A stretch of DNA of 43,222 nucleotides from CAZMVY01 sp964617875 (GTDB lineage Bacteria > Planctomycetota > Phycisphaerae > UBA1845 > PWPN01), in contig CAZUAI010000048.1 in assembly GCA_964617875.1 (NCBI GenBank), forward strand, positions 1 through 43,222, given 5' to 3'. Below the pieces are notes generated by a model. It did no database searches and had not been told where the DNA came from. It was given only the letters and a program-made list of their open reading frames with translations. Made by a program: the position numbers and the translations under genes. This document shows, in pieces, positions 17,246 through 25,108 of the stretch (positions within the stretch are counted from its first letter, which is position 1; each line of letters begins with the position of its first letter).

Positions 17246-17394
17246 GGTGCATGGCCATATGTGCGAAATGAGTCGGGCACCTTTGCCGGACAGGCAGAGC
17301 GGCGTGCTCACGGGAAGCGGACGCCCTGATGCGCTTGGCCCCAGGCTAGAAAGGTTCCTGCCTCGCTCGTGATAGGCAGGAACGGCCATGCACC
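17246..17394 (+). repeat. dispersed repeat, copy 1, with 11-bp terminal inverted repeats
   Basis: The 119-nt core (17247-17365) aligns without gaps to 43055-43173 with 26 differences (about 78% identity). The wider element is bounded by GGTGCATGGCC (17246-17256) and its exact inverse GGCCATGCACC (17384-17394). An internal hairpin GTTCCTGCC...GGCAGGAAC (17354-17362 with 17375-17383) has a 12-nt loop. ACCTTT and AAAGGT inside the core can also pair and would partly compete with this hairpin. The structure resembles a MITE or a structured regulatory element. No transposase is present. Confidence 0.75.
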
Positions 17395-17502
17395 CCGCCC
17401 AAACCTTCGTCGCCCGCCTTCGTTCAATCAAGTGCTTGCGCATCTTTTCGTCCTGCGGCGCATTTTTCAGGGGCTGTGATCGGCGGCGGCTTCGCCTCGT
17501 CG

Positions 17503-19422
17503 TCAGGGACGTTCCGCCAGGTACCGCCGCAGCAGTTCGAAGAAGGTCGGGGCGTCGAGGATGCGTACCCGTGGATCGATCCGTGTCATCTCGGCATAGA
17601 CCCCGGCGTAGAAGTCCGGGGCGCACAGAACCGTGCGGAACCAGTGGAACGGCAGCTTGCGGTTCGCGATCCGCTCGCACGCGTGGCGGGCCGCCTCGGC
17701 GATGCTCTGCTGCGGAAGATCGTGATCGGCCCGCAACACGGGCATTCCGTCGAAGAGGATCGCCGGCGGCGTCTTCTGCGCCACGATGCCATTCGGGGAG
17801 AACTGCCGGTACGCTGCCAGCCCCTCACGATTGAGCCCGGGGGCGAAGCCATCGATGATGAAGCCCGTGATCGTGAGGTCCCATCGCGCGTACAGCGGCT
17901 TCGAGTGCCGGACCCAGGCGTCCAGCCCGTCGGGAAGCCCGGAGATCTCGCGCGGGGCCTGGAGCATGCCCGGGTTGGCGTAGCCCGCGCCGTTGTCCGC
18001 GGCGACGAAGTGGTCATTCGGCGAGGCGGTCTCGCGCATGTACGCCAGGATCATCGGCACCCGCCGTTCCAGGACGGGGCTGACGGGCCAGCACATCGGA
18101 ACCTCGCCGCGAGCGGGGTGGTCCCACAGGTCCGGAGCCCGTTGATAGAGCCACGCCGCCGAGTCCCAGTCGCCCGCATAGATCAGACAGTATTGCCGGT
18201 CGTGGATGACGACCCTGCCCTCGGGATCGAGGAGGCCGCGGCGCTGCAGGTCGTCCGTCGATGGCCACGGCCGCTGCGGGTAACGCTCCTTCAGCGGGTA
18301 ATGCGTGTAGAACGACGCATTCGCCATCGCGCCGATGCCGGGGGCGTCGGCGTCGATAAAGCCGTTGTATGCCGACACCAGCCGCACCGTCTCCCACTCG
18401 GTCGGGACGGGCTCGTGCTTTCCGCCGGTGTGCTTCGTGTACTTGTGGCCCCACGGCGTGAAGCCTCCGACGTGGATCATCGACCCCGCCCCGCCGTGCT
18501 GATAGGCCGACAGCAGAACCTCCTGAAACGTCCGCAGGTCCGTTCCGGGCTTCTGCCCCGGGTCATCCTGCGGCGCTTCGTCCGGCCACACGAACAGGTC
18601 GCAGAAGAAGGCCCGGCGCGACACGAAGAAGTCGTGGTTCGACAGAAGGTGGTTGAACACCGGTTCGCCGTGCCGCGCGGCAATCCAGTAGGCATCCGGG
18701 TAGTATCCCATGTACCGCCCGTCGCACAGGCCGGTGTCGAGGTACTTTGCCTTTGCCCACAGGTACGCGTCGCACTTGGCGCTGCCCGTCGAGGGGCGGT
18801 TGATGTCGGGAATCTTCCCGCGGGCGGTGAAGAGCGACCGACCGTCCTTGCCGACGAGGTTTACCTTGACCGGCAACCGCGGCCCTTTCCGGATCAGCCG
18901 ATCGTACACGGACCCGGGCGCCGGGTCGTAGCGCACGGCGATGAGTTGCTCGACGCCGGCAATGGTCGAGGCGACGTTGCTCGTGGCGGCGACGGCGGGG
19001 TCGTACACGACGGCGCCCCGGATCGCCGGCCGGAACCGGCGGACCAGTTCCTCCAGCGAGCCGACCGGCTCGATTTTCCGCCCGGCCAGCCAGTGACCCG
19101 GACGGCGGAGCCGGTCGAGCCAGAGATCGTCGAGGTTTCCTCGTTGCGGGGCGTCCGGCGAAACGATGAACCGCACGTACAGACGAGCCTCGTCGCGATT
19201 GACGTTGCCCTGGAGCGTGGCGACGGCGTGGGCGATGGCCCAGGCCGCCGCGCGGTCCTCCGGGGTCCTGACCTGCGCCGGCGAGGCGGCCGCAAGGTCG
19301 AAGAGGCAGATGGGGGATTTCGCTGCCGGTTCCCTTTCGGCGCGACACGGCGCCCATGCCCCCAGCGCGATCACGATGCCAAGGCACGTCGTTCGCCGAA
19401 AACCGCTGCCATCGCGATTCAT
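17503..19422 (-). CDS. secreted GxGYxYP-domain putative glycoside hydrolase
   Basis: The protein has 639 residues with a signal peptide (TTCLGIVIALGAWAPCRAE). It matches the architecture of GxGYxYP-family proteins: an N-terminal domain with RTPEDRAAAWAIAHAVATLQGNVNRDEARLYV, a central part with MIHVGGFTPWGHKYT, and a C-terminal TIM-barrel-like part holding AADNGAGYANPG, the form here of the family's GxGYxYP motif. Family members lie in polysaccharide-use clusters of Bacteroidetes and planctomycetes; the enzymatic activity is not established. The start at 19422 is preferred because the signal peptide begins there. Longer in-frame extensions upstream have no signal. Its 3' end lies 109 bp from the dispersed repeat element. 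Confidence 0.8.
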   Translation of the reverse strand: MNRDGSGFRRTTCLGIVIALGAWAPCRAEREPAAKSPICLFDLAAASPAQVRTPEDRAAAWAIAHAVATLQGNVNRDEARLYVRFIVSPDAPQRGNLDDLWLDRLRRPGHWLAGRKIEPVGSLEELVRRFRPAIRGAVVYDPAVAATSNVASTIAGVEQLIAVRYDPAPGSVYDRLIRKGPRLPVKVNLVGKDGRSLFTARGKIPDINRPSTGSAKCDAYLWAKAKYLDTGLCDGRYMGYYPDAYWIAARHGEPVFNHLLSNHDFFVSRRAFFCDLFVWPDEAPQDDPGQKPGTDLRTFQEVLLSAYQHGGAGSMIHVGGFTPWGHKYTKHTGGKHEPVPTEWETVRLVSAYNGFIDADAPGIGAMANASFYTHYPLKERYPQRPWPSTDDLQRRGLLDPEGRVVIHDRQYCLIYAGDWDSAAWLYQRAPDLWDHPARGEVPMCWPVSPVLERRVPMILAYMRETASPNDHFVAADNGAGYANPGMLQAPREISGLPDGLDAWVRHSKPLYARWDLTITGFIIDGFAPGLNREGLAAYRQFSPNGIVAQKTPPAILFDGMPVLRADHDLPQQSIAEAARHACERIANRKLPFHWFRTVLCAPDFYAGVYAEMTRIDPRVRILDAPTFFELLRRYLAERP

Positions 19423-19576
19423 TCCATCATCCCCAGCGGCGCACAGGCCCCGGATTGTCGGACGGGTGCCCACCGCTCGAGCGGCGGGGGCGAGAACTCC
19501 TCCCGCGTCGCCGCACGCATGCGACGCGGGCACCCGTATAACGGGCCGCCCCGACCGCGTCAAGGCGGACGCGGGC

Positions 19577-19607
19577 TTGTGGCTGCCGTACCGCGCCGTG
19601 ATATGAT
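19577..19607 (+). promoter_or_regulatory. candidate promoter of the PqaA-like gene
   Basis: TATGAT (19602-19607) is a good -10 box. TTGTGG at 19577-19582 is a possible -35 box with a rather long 19-bp spacer. The leader would be about 65 nt, with AAGGAG at 19665-19670. Confidence 0.35.
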
Positions 19608-19677
19608 AGTCGGGCCAGCTGCCGCCCGGCGGCGCGGTAAACGCCCTGCGGCGGTTTGCATCACAAGGAGACGTCAT

Positions 19678-20985
19678 ATGTCGAGGTTCGTTTCGATCGT
19701 CGTTCTTGTTTCGATCGCTTGCGCAGCAGTTCGGGCCGACCTCCCGTCCTATGTGGAGAAGCCCGACCCGAGTTACTCCTGGAAGCGGATCGACGAACCG
19801 CCCGCCGATGCGGCCGACCTGACGGCCGAGCTGCGCATGGTCTCGCAGACCTGGCGCGGCATCGAGTGGAAGCACAAGCTCTTCATCATCCGCCCGCCGG
19901 ACATGGAAAAGGGCACGCATGCGATTCTCGTCATCGCCGGCGGCTCGTGGGACGAGGCACGCGACACCACCCGGACGACCGAGAAACCGAAGGAGCTGGC
20001 GATCGCCCGCGGCATCGCCGCGATGGCGAAGATGCCCGTCGCGTTCGTTCTGCAGGTGCCGTTCCAGCCGATGTTCGACGGCCGCAAGGAAGACCAGATC
20101 ATCAGCTACACCTTCGACAAGTACATCAAGACCGGCGAGGAGGACTGGCCGCTCCTGCTACCGATGACCAAGGCTGCCGTCCGCGCGATGGACACCGTGC
20201 AGGCCTTCACGAAGAAGGAGTGGAAGCTCGACATCCGGCAGTTTGTGGTGACCGGCGGCTCGAAGCGCGGCTGGACGACGTGGCTGACGGGCGTCGTGGA
20301 CAAGCGCGCCGTCGGCATCGCACCGATGGTGATCGACGTGCTGAACATGCCCGCGCAGATGAAACACCAGCTTGAGATGTACGGCCGTTACAGCGAGCAG
20401 ATCAAGGACTACACCAACATCGACCTTCCGAAGCAGCTCGAGACCGAGAAGGGCCGGAAGCTCGTGTCGATCGTCGATCCGTACGCCTACCGCAAGCAGC
20501 TCACGATGCCCAAGCTGATCATCCTCGGCAGCAACGATCCCTTCTGGACGCTGGACGCGGCCAACCTCTACTACAACGACCTGGAGGGCGAGAAGTACAT
20601 TCTCTACTCGCCGAACGCCGGTCACGGCCCCGACATGCTCCGCGTGGTCAGCAGCGCGTCCGCGTTCGCCCGCAAGGTGGCCGGCAAGCTCGCGTTCCCC
20701 AAGCTGATCTGGGACATGCGTGACAGCGAGGCGGGCCTGAAGCTCGCGATCCGCTCGGACATCCGGCCGACGAAGGTCTGTGCGTGGACGACGACGTCGG
20801 CCACGAAGGACTTCCGCAAGTCGAAGTGGGAGGACCAGGAACTCGAGCTGACCGACGGGGCGTTCGTCCACGAGCTGAAACGCCCGGCGGAGGGCTACGC
20901 CGCCGTCTTCGGTGAGGCCGTCTACACGATCGACGGTCTGACGTTCTACCTGTCCACCAACGTCCGTTTCATCGGCACCCCATGA
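19678..20985 (+). CDS. PhoPQ-activated pathogenicity-related (PqaA-like) alpha/beta-hydrolase
   Basis: The protein (435 aa) has a signal peptide (VSIVVLVSIACAAVRAD). The body is an alpha/beta-hydrolase of the PqaA family, with HAILVIAGGSWD, VAFVLQVPFQPMFDGRKEDQIISYTF, the nucleophile elbow VTGGSKRGWTTWL (Ser), and a late LIILGSNDPFWTLDAANLYY (Asp) and YSPNAGHGPD (His), which complete a plausible triad. The name comes from a Salmonella gene; the natural substrate is unknown, and planctomycetes often carry several copies. AAGGAG lies eight bases before the ATG. The gene appears monocistronic and is followed by hairpins. Confidence 0.88.
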   Translation: MSRFVSIVVLVSIACAAVRADLPSYVEKPDPSYSWKRIDEPPADAADLTAELRMVSQTWRGIEWKHKLFIIRPPDMEKGTHAILVIAGGSWDEARDTTRTTEKPKELAIARGIAAMAKMPVAFVLQVPFQPMFDGRKEDQIISYTFDKYIKTGEEDWPLLLPMTKAAVRAMDTVQAFTKKEWKLDIRQFVVTGGSKRGWTTWLTGVVDKRAVGIAPMVIDVLNMPAQMKHQLEMYGRYSEQIKDYTNIDLPKQLETEKGRKLVSIVDPYAYRKQLTMPKLIILGSNDPFWTLDAANLYYNDLEGEKYILYSPNAGHGPDMLRVVSSASAFARKVAGKLAFPKLIWDMRDSEAGLKLAIRSDIRPTKVCAWTTTSATKDFRKSKWEDQELELTDGAFVHELKRPAEGYAAVFGEAVYTIDGLTFYLSTNVRFIGTP

Positions 20986-20988
20986 TCG

Positions 20989-21058
20989 TGACGCAGCTCG
21001 ATGCGTCAGACATCGGGTCGCCGAAGACAAAGACCCCTGCGGCCCGGCGGACGGGCCG
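20989..21058. terminator. hairpin pair after the PqaA-like gene
   Basis: TGACGCA-GCTCGA-TGCGTCA (20989-21008) is a perfect 7-bp stem four bases past the stop codon. A second stem CGGCCC/GGGCCG spans 21040-21058. Neither has a T-tract, so termination is probable but not certain. Confidence 0.4.
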
Positions 21059-21530
21059 TGGCGTTGGGCCGGTGGGTTCGTTTGACCGGGCCCGGAAGGG
21101 GCGCCGCTGGGGTATTATCGCCGTAAGTGGCTTCATATGAGGGACTTACGGGCGACGGCCTTTTTGCCCGGTGGGTTCGTTTCGTCGTGGCGCCCTCGCG
21201 CGCTTTCTCGTGCGGCCCCCGCCGGGCAGGGGTTCGGCGGGCCGGACGGACACGACGTTGCGTTCTGCCGCCGCCGATTCTGCCCTGCGGCCGCGGCGTC
21301 GTCGCTCAAGGGCTTCGGCTGGAACGGGAAGGAGCCAGTTCGGTTTTCAAAGAGCGTACGCCAATCCATATATCACCGCCCGTGCTCCACATGTCGGGGA
21401 GGTATGCAACACGAAGACAGCTGTACGCTGTTGTCGCGGGAAGTCTCTGTGGGACGGGAGGATTCGGGGCAGGTAGGACGCCCGCACTGCCACCGGCCGC
21501 GTCCGGGGCCGGCTGGCTTGCCCGCGAGGA
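21059..21530. other. long intergenic region without a supported gene
   Basis: About 470 bases hold only reading frames without ribosome binding sites or recognisable protein features. The -10-like TATTAT near 21112 and a GC-rich stretch are seen. I see nothing else that I can support. Confidence 0.35.
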
Positions 21531-21560
21531 TTGATTCTTCCATATGTGACCTTGTATACT
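21531..21560 (+). promoter_or_regulatory. promoter of the dockerin-repeat protein
   Basis: TTGATT (21531-21536), an 18-bp spacer and TATACT (21555-21560) form a good sigma70-like promoter. The leader is about 110 nt and ends with AGGAGG eight bases before the ATG at 21678. Confidence 0.55.
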
Positions 21561-21677
21561 GAAGGTCGGCTCTGTGTGCTCGCCGGCCGGTCCACGCGGC
21601 GGGCGGGTGCAGAACGTCCGGCGGGCTCAAGGGCCGGCGTAGTGTTGCCATTTCCATCAGGAACAGGAGGGCAAGTC

Positions 21678-24059
21678 ATGCGTCACCGGAGGCAGCCGTT
21701 GCGTCTGGCAGTCGCCGTGCTCGCAGCGATCGTATATGCGCCCCTCAGCAGCGGGTTGTATGCCGCTGACTGCAATGGCAATGGGATTGACGATGCGTGT
21801 GACCTCGATTGCGGCCGGCCCGGATGCAATGTGCCGGGTTGCGGGCGAAGCGGCGACTACAACCACAACGGCATACCCGATGAGTGCGAGATTGCCCCGG
21901 GACTCGGCTACTCCGTCATTTCCGACAATCCCGATGACCCCGTTGACGGCTGGAAGTTGGATGTTGCCTGGACGCCGGGTCCGAGCTTCACGCTGCGGCT
22001 CACCGACCCGGTTCCGGTCCTCGGCATCGCGACGAAGGACGGGGCGACCCCCGCGGTTCCCAGGTCTGACGGGCGGGCGTGGTGGGGAGATGTCGAGAAC
22101 TGGACGAAGGTGGGCAGCGTGGCATCCTTCATCGGGCACTTCAGTGATGTCAAAAGCAATCTCGCTACCCTTGTCTTCAACTGGGATGAATTTGTGCAGA
22201 CGATCGCCAGCGGTGGCCCGACGGAAAGGAGCATAGACGGTTTGAGCGTGGGGATGGGCATCGGCCCCTTTAACCTCGTGTCCGTCGGGTTGGCGGGTAC
22301 GGTCAAATTCGCCGTCGAGATCGACGGGAGCTACGCCACCCTGTTGAATCAGAACGCCACGATCGAATCCCTGATAATAAACCCGCTTGCGGAACTGGAC
22401 GTTCGGGATCCGTTTACGCTGACGGTGAGGAACCCACCAATTGTCAATCACGGCACCTTGGCGAAGAAGGACGGTGGGGGCGCCTTTTCGATCAACCAGG
22501 CGCTCAACAATACGGCGACCGGGTGGGTGGAAGTCACGTCCGGCACGCTCGTCCTGCCTGCTGCGCTGACGAACGAAGGCGTGATCTGGGCTGCCTATGG
22601 CGGCACGCTCAGCATCTCGGGCGCGACCGCGGACACGGTCGTGGGGCTCATGGAAATAGATGGCCAACTCAACGTGTCGCAGTCCACGTTCGTCGGCGGG
22701 ACGATTCAGGGCATCGGAAGCGTGTCTCTCAATGCTTCCGACACGTTGGACGGAACGACGGAACCGGTAGTGCTGGAGGGAGTGACCACGAACGGCAGCT
22801 TTCGGGTGAAAGGGCGCCTGATCAACGACGCTACGATTCGTTGGGCCGGGGGCGGCTACTGTGGTTCGCAGGTGGCTTTGATTGCCGATGGCAATGTGAC
22901 GTTATCGGGAAGTGGCCGTGTGTCCTTCGGCAGGGGTCGGAATGACGAGTTGCAGTGCAATGATGCGATTGTGTCCGCCAATCCCGGAGACGTCCTCACG
23001 GTCGAGGCGGGGCAAGCCATTACCGACGAGCAGGGCTGCGGCGGAGACGTCCGGGTGCAGTTGGTGAATCGCGGCTTGATTGACGCGAACGGCGGCGTCA
23101 TCCGGCTTGAAGGCCAGGCGAAGACGAACGAAGGCACGATGCGGGCCCGAAACGGCGGCACGCTGCAGATCTTCGGCATCAACGTCGACAACGGGAAGGG
23201 CACCATCAGGGGCGAGGTCGGCACGACGATCCACGGATTGAACGCCGAGCTGTCGGGAGGCACCGTCGACACGGGGGGCACGCTGTGGTTAGCGGCCGGC
23301 TGTACGCTTCGCGACGTGAGGGTGAAAGGAGGCGGGAGCATCCTGATGGATGCCTCTGACGTTCTCGACGGCGTGGCCCGGCGGGTATACCTGGACGATG
23401 TAACCACGACGGGCAGCTTCACGATTCGCGGTAACGTCGTGAACAACGGAACGATCCGGCTGGCCGGAGGCGGCTACTGTGGTTCGCAGGTGGCTTTGAT
23501 TGCGGACGGCAACGTGACGTTGTCGGGAACGGGGCGCGTGTGCTTTGCGACGGGGAGAAACGATACTTACGGATGCAATGACGCCGTGAGGTACACCCAC
23601 GAGGCATCCGTGCTTACGATCGAAGCGGGGCAGACCGTCACGAACATTCCAAGCTGCGGCGGAGACGTCCGGGTGCAGTTGGTGAATCGCGGCTTCATTG
23701 ACGCGAACGGCGGCATCATCCGGCTTGAAGGCCAGAAGAAGACCAACGACGGTCTCATGGAGGCCGAGAGCGGCGGGCGATTGGAGGTCTGTGTCGATGT
23801 GGACGGGAAAGGGCGATGGCTTGCCGACGGCGGGACGATCAGCGTTTCGCCGCCGAGTGTATCCACGTCGGGCGATATTCGGCTTATTCGGAACGGTCGG
23901 CTGGAAGTGTTCAAGACGTTTATGACGGGTCGTAATCTCCGGATGGATCGAACGGCCTCGATCGATGTCCACTTCACGCTTCCGCCGACGGCGCGTTCCA
24001 CGATGGCCCTTACGGGACACGTGTCGTACGCGATGACCGACGAGAGCAAGTGGACCTGA
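21678..24059 (+). CDS. large secreted beta-helix-like protein, interrupted by an in-frame TGA
   Basis: The start at 21678 has AGGAGG at 21665-21670. A signal peptide (LAVAVLAAIVYAPLSSGLYA) is followed by DCNGNGIDDACDLDC and DYNHNGIPDEC, a planctomycete calcium-binding signature. The rest is a long run of beta-strand repeats rich in Gly, Asn, Thr and Val (for example NVTLSGSGRVSF, LVNRGLIDANGGVIRLEG), like a parallel beta-helix adhesin or carbohydrate-binding shaft. A module of about 206 residues is duplicated. The frame stops at TGA 24057-24059 in the context SKWT-stop-GGTAVLEMDGG, where Trp is expected. The next frame continues in phase, so the full protein would be about 1,056 residues. Confidence 0.7.
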   Translation: MRHRRQPLRLAVAVLAAIVYAPLSSGLYAADCNGNGIDDACDLDCGRPGCNVPGCGRSGDYNHNGIPDECEIAPGLGYSVISDNPDDPVDGWKLDVAWTPGPSFTLRLTDPVPVLGIATKDGATPAVPRSDGRAWWGDVENWTKVGSVASFIGHFSDVKSNLATLVFNWDEFVQTIASGGPTERSIDGLSVGMGIGPFNLVSVGLAGTVKFAVEIDGSYATLLNQNATIESLIINPLAELDVRDPFTLTVRNPPIVNHGTLAKKDGGGAFSINQALNNTATGWVEVTSGTLVLPAALTNEGVIWAAYGGTLSISGATADTVVGLMEIDGQLNVSQSTFVGGTIQGIGSVSLNASDTLDGTTEPVVLEGVTTNGSFRVKGRLINDATIRWAGGGYCGSQVALIADGNVTLSGSGRVSFGRGRNDELQCNDAIVSANPGDVLTVEAGQAITDEQGCGGDVRVQLVNRGLIDANGGVIRLEGQAKTNEGTMRARNGGTLQIFGINVDNGKGTIRGEVGTTIHGLNAELSGGTVDTGGTLWLAAGCTLRDVRVKGGGSILMDASDVLDGVARRVYLDDVTTTGSFTIRGNVVNNGTIRLAGGGYCGSQVALIADGNVTLSGTGRVCFATGRNDTYGCNDAVRYTHEASVLTIEAGQTVTNIPSCGGDVRVQLVNRGFIDANGGIIRLEGQKKTNDGLMEAESGGRLEVCVDVDGKGRWLADGGTISVSPPSVSTSGDIRLIRNGRLEVFKTFMTGRNLRMDRTASIDVHFTLPPTARSTMALTGHVSYAMTDESKWT
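22844..23133 (+). repeat. internal duplication, copy 1
   Basis: Compared with 23462-23751 at an offset of exactly 618 bp (206 codons). Long identical blocks include GGCTACTGTGGTTCGCAGG and GGCGGAGACGTCCGGGTGCA. Both encode the GGGYCGSQVALIADGNVTLSG and CGGDVRVQLVNRG motifs. Confidence 0.85.
23462..23751 (+). repeat. internal duplication, copy 2
   Basis: Second copy of the 22844-23133 segment inside the same reading frame, same phase. The near-identity at DNA level in parts suggests a recent duplication or gene conversion. Confidence 0.85.
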
Positions 24060-24071
24060 GGAGGGACCGCC

Positions 24072-24848
24072 GTGCTTGAAATGGACGGCGGCATCGACGC
24101 TCGACGTGGGGATCCGGCGAACTGGGTGAGCCTGGAAGTCGCCGGGTCGGACAAGGGCAACGTCTCCGCCGGGTACGCGAGCAATTTCCACCTTCCGGAA
24201 CTTGTCATCGGCCCCGCGGCGCACGTCTATCTGTGTGACATGATCGACAATGGCCATCGCAACGGTCCTGTCGGATCGGCCGAGGCCCTCTATGTGGACA
24301 CGCTCACGTTTGCCGCCCCGTGCAGCATGCTGAACCTCAACGGCCTGCACCTGTACTACAAGACGCTCGTCGGCAACCCGGGGCAGATCATCAACGAGCC
24401 CTTCCCGAACCCGACCTGGTTGCGGGTCGATACGGACGCGGACGGCGACGTGGACCTGGCGGACTTCGTGCGACTTCAGGCGTGTTTCAATGGTCCCAAT
24501 CGGCCGCCGGCCGGAGCGGACTGCCACGACGCCGACATCGACGATGACGGCGACGTGGACCTGCGCGATTTCGGCTCGTTCCAGGGCTGTTTCCACGGTC
24601 CGAACCGGCCGGCGGCGTGCATCCCAAGCCCCACGAGCGCTATCTGGCAGGACTTCGACGTCGACGGCGACGTGGACTTGGTGGACTTCTCGCACTTTCA
24701 GGGTTGTTTCAACGGTCCGAACCGGCCGCTGGCGCAGGTTTGTTGTGCCGACGCTGACCTCGATGGCGACAACGACGTTGACCTCGTCGATTTCGCGTTG
24801 TTCGAGGCGTGTTTCAACGGTCCGAACCGTCCTGCGGCGTGTCCGTAA
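24072..24848 (+). CDS. C-terminal part with four dockerin-like repeats (in phase with 21678-24059)
   Basis: This frame is in phase with the preceding gene and begins after the TGA. A GTG at 24072 has GAGGAGGGA just upstream, overlapping the TGA, so independent or coupled initiation is conceivable. The first 110 residues (LEMDGGIDARRGDPANWVSL, LHLYYKTLVGNPGQII) read as the end of the beta-rich shaft. Four repeats of the form DxDGDVDLxDF..(F/L)..CF(N/H)GPNRP follow. These are EF-hand-like calcium loops of the dockerin type I kind, used by planctomycetes on many secreted proteins. No cohesin is present in the window. It has no signal peptide, so by itself it could not be exported. Confidence 0.6.
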   Translation: MLEMDGGIDARRGDPANWVSLEVAGSDKGNVSAGYASNFHLPELVIGPAAHVYLCDMIDNGHRNGPVGSAEALYVDTLTFAAPCSMLNLNGLHLYYKTLVGNPGQIINEPFPNPTWLRVDTDADGDVDLADFVRLQACFNGPNRPPAGADCHDADIDDDGDVDLRDFGSFQGCFHGPNRPAACIPSPTSAIWQDFDVDGDVDLVDFSHFQGCFNGPNRPLAQVCCADADLDGDNDVDLVDFALFEACFNGPNRPAACP

Positions 24849-25108
24849 TCGCGGTTGAGGGCGCAGGAGGTCAATCGAGGGGGCGCGGTTACGCACGCGT
24901 CCTCCAGGCCCTCCGGATATCCTCAACAACGCCGCGCCCCGCGCCCGTACGGCCAATCCGCCGAAAAAACCCTTCGCGAATCGGATCCCCACCCAGTCCC
25001 AACGCAACCCCTTGCCTCGACACGGCCTCCCCATCGGATCGCGGAAGCGCTGCCGGCGTGGCGGTCGCGTGGGCATCGGGCCGGGGACGGCCGTATAATG
25101 TCCGCGCT
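24849..25108. other. intergenic region with interleaved inverted repeats
   Basis: GTTGAGG (24854-24860) pairs with CCTCAAC (24921-24927), and GGGGCGCGG (24880-24888) pairs with CCGCGCCCC (24932-24940). The order A-B-A'-B' is a pseudoknot topology or two exclusive hairpins. Either could terminate the gene upstream. No coding frame is supported. Confidence 0.35.
25094..25099 (+). promoter_or_regulatory. -10 box TATAAT, leaderless start
   Basis: A perfect TATAAT ends nine bases before the ATG at 25109, leaving no room for a leader or a Shine-Dalgarno site. Transcription probably starts at or next to the ATG. Confidence 0.55.

Noticed and set aside
17172..17372. Protein-coding frame through the dispersed repeat, with a similar frame in copy 2
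   Set aside because: The peptides look alike, but differences fall evenly on the three codon positions and no ribosome binding site is present.
17476..20985. A very long plus-strand open frame opposite the GxGYxYP gene, running into the PqaA-like gene
   Set aside because: The first part is the antisense shadow of the GxGYxYP gene with Arg/Pro/Val-rich low-complexity translation. Only the part from 19678 has a signal peptide and a ribosome binding site.
21127..21562. Three overlapping plus-strand frames in the gap before the dockerin-repeat gene
   Set aside because: They overlap each other, have no ribosome binding sites and show Arg/Pro/Cys-rich composition typical of non-coding GC-rich DNA.
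24057..24059. TGA read as tryptophan (alternative genetic code) or selenocysteine
   Set aside because: Several intact genes end in TGA at the expected length (DeoR-type gene, PqaA-like gene, LON gene), and no SECIS-like hairpin is evident directly downstream.
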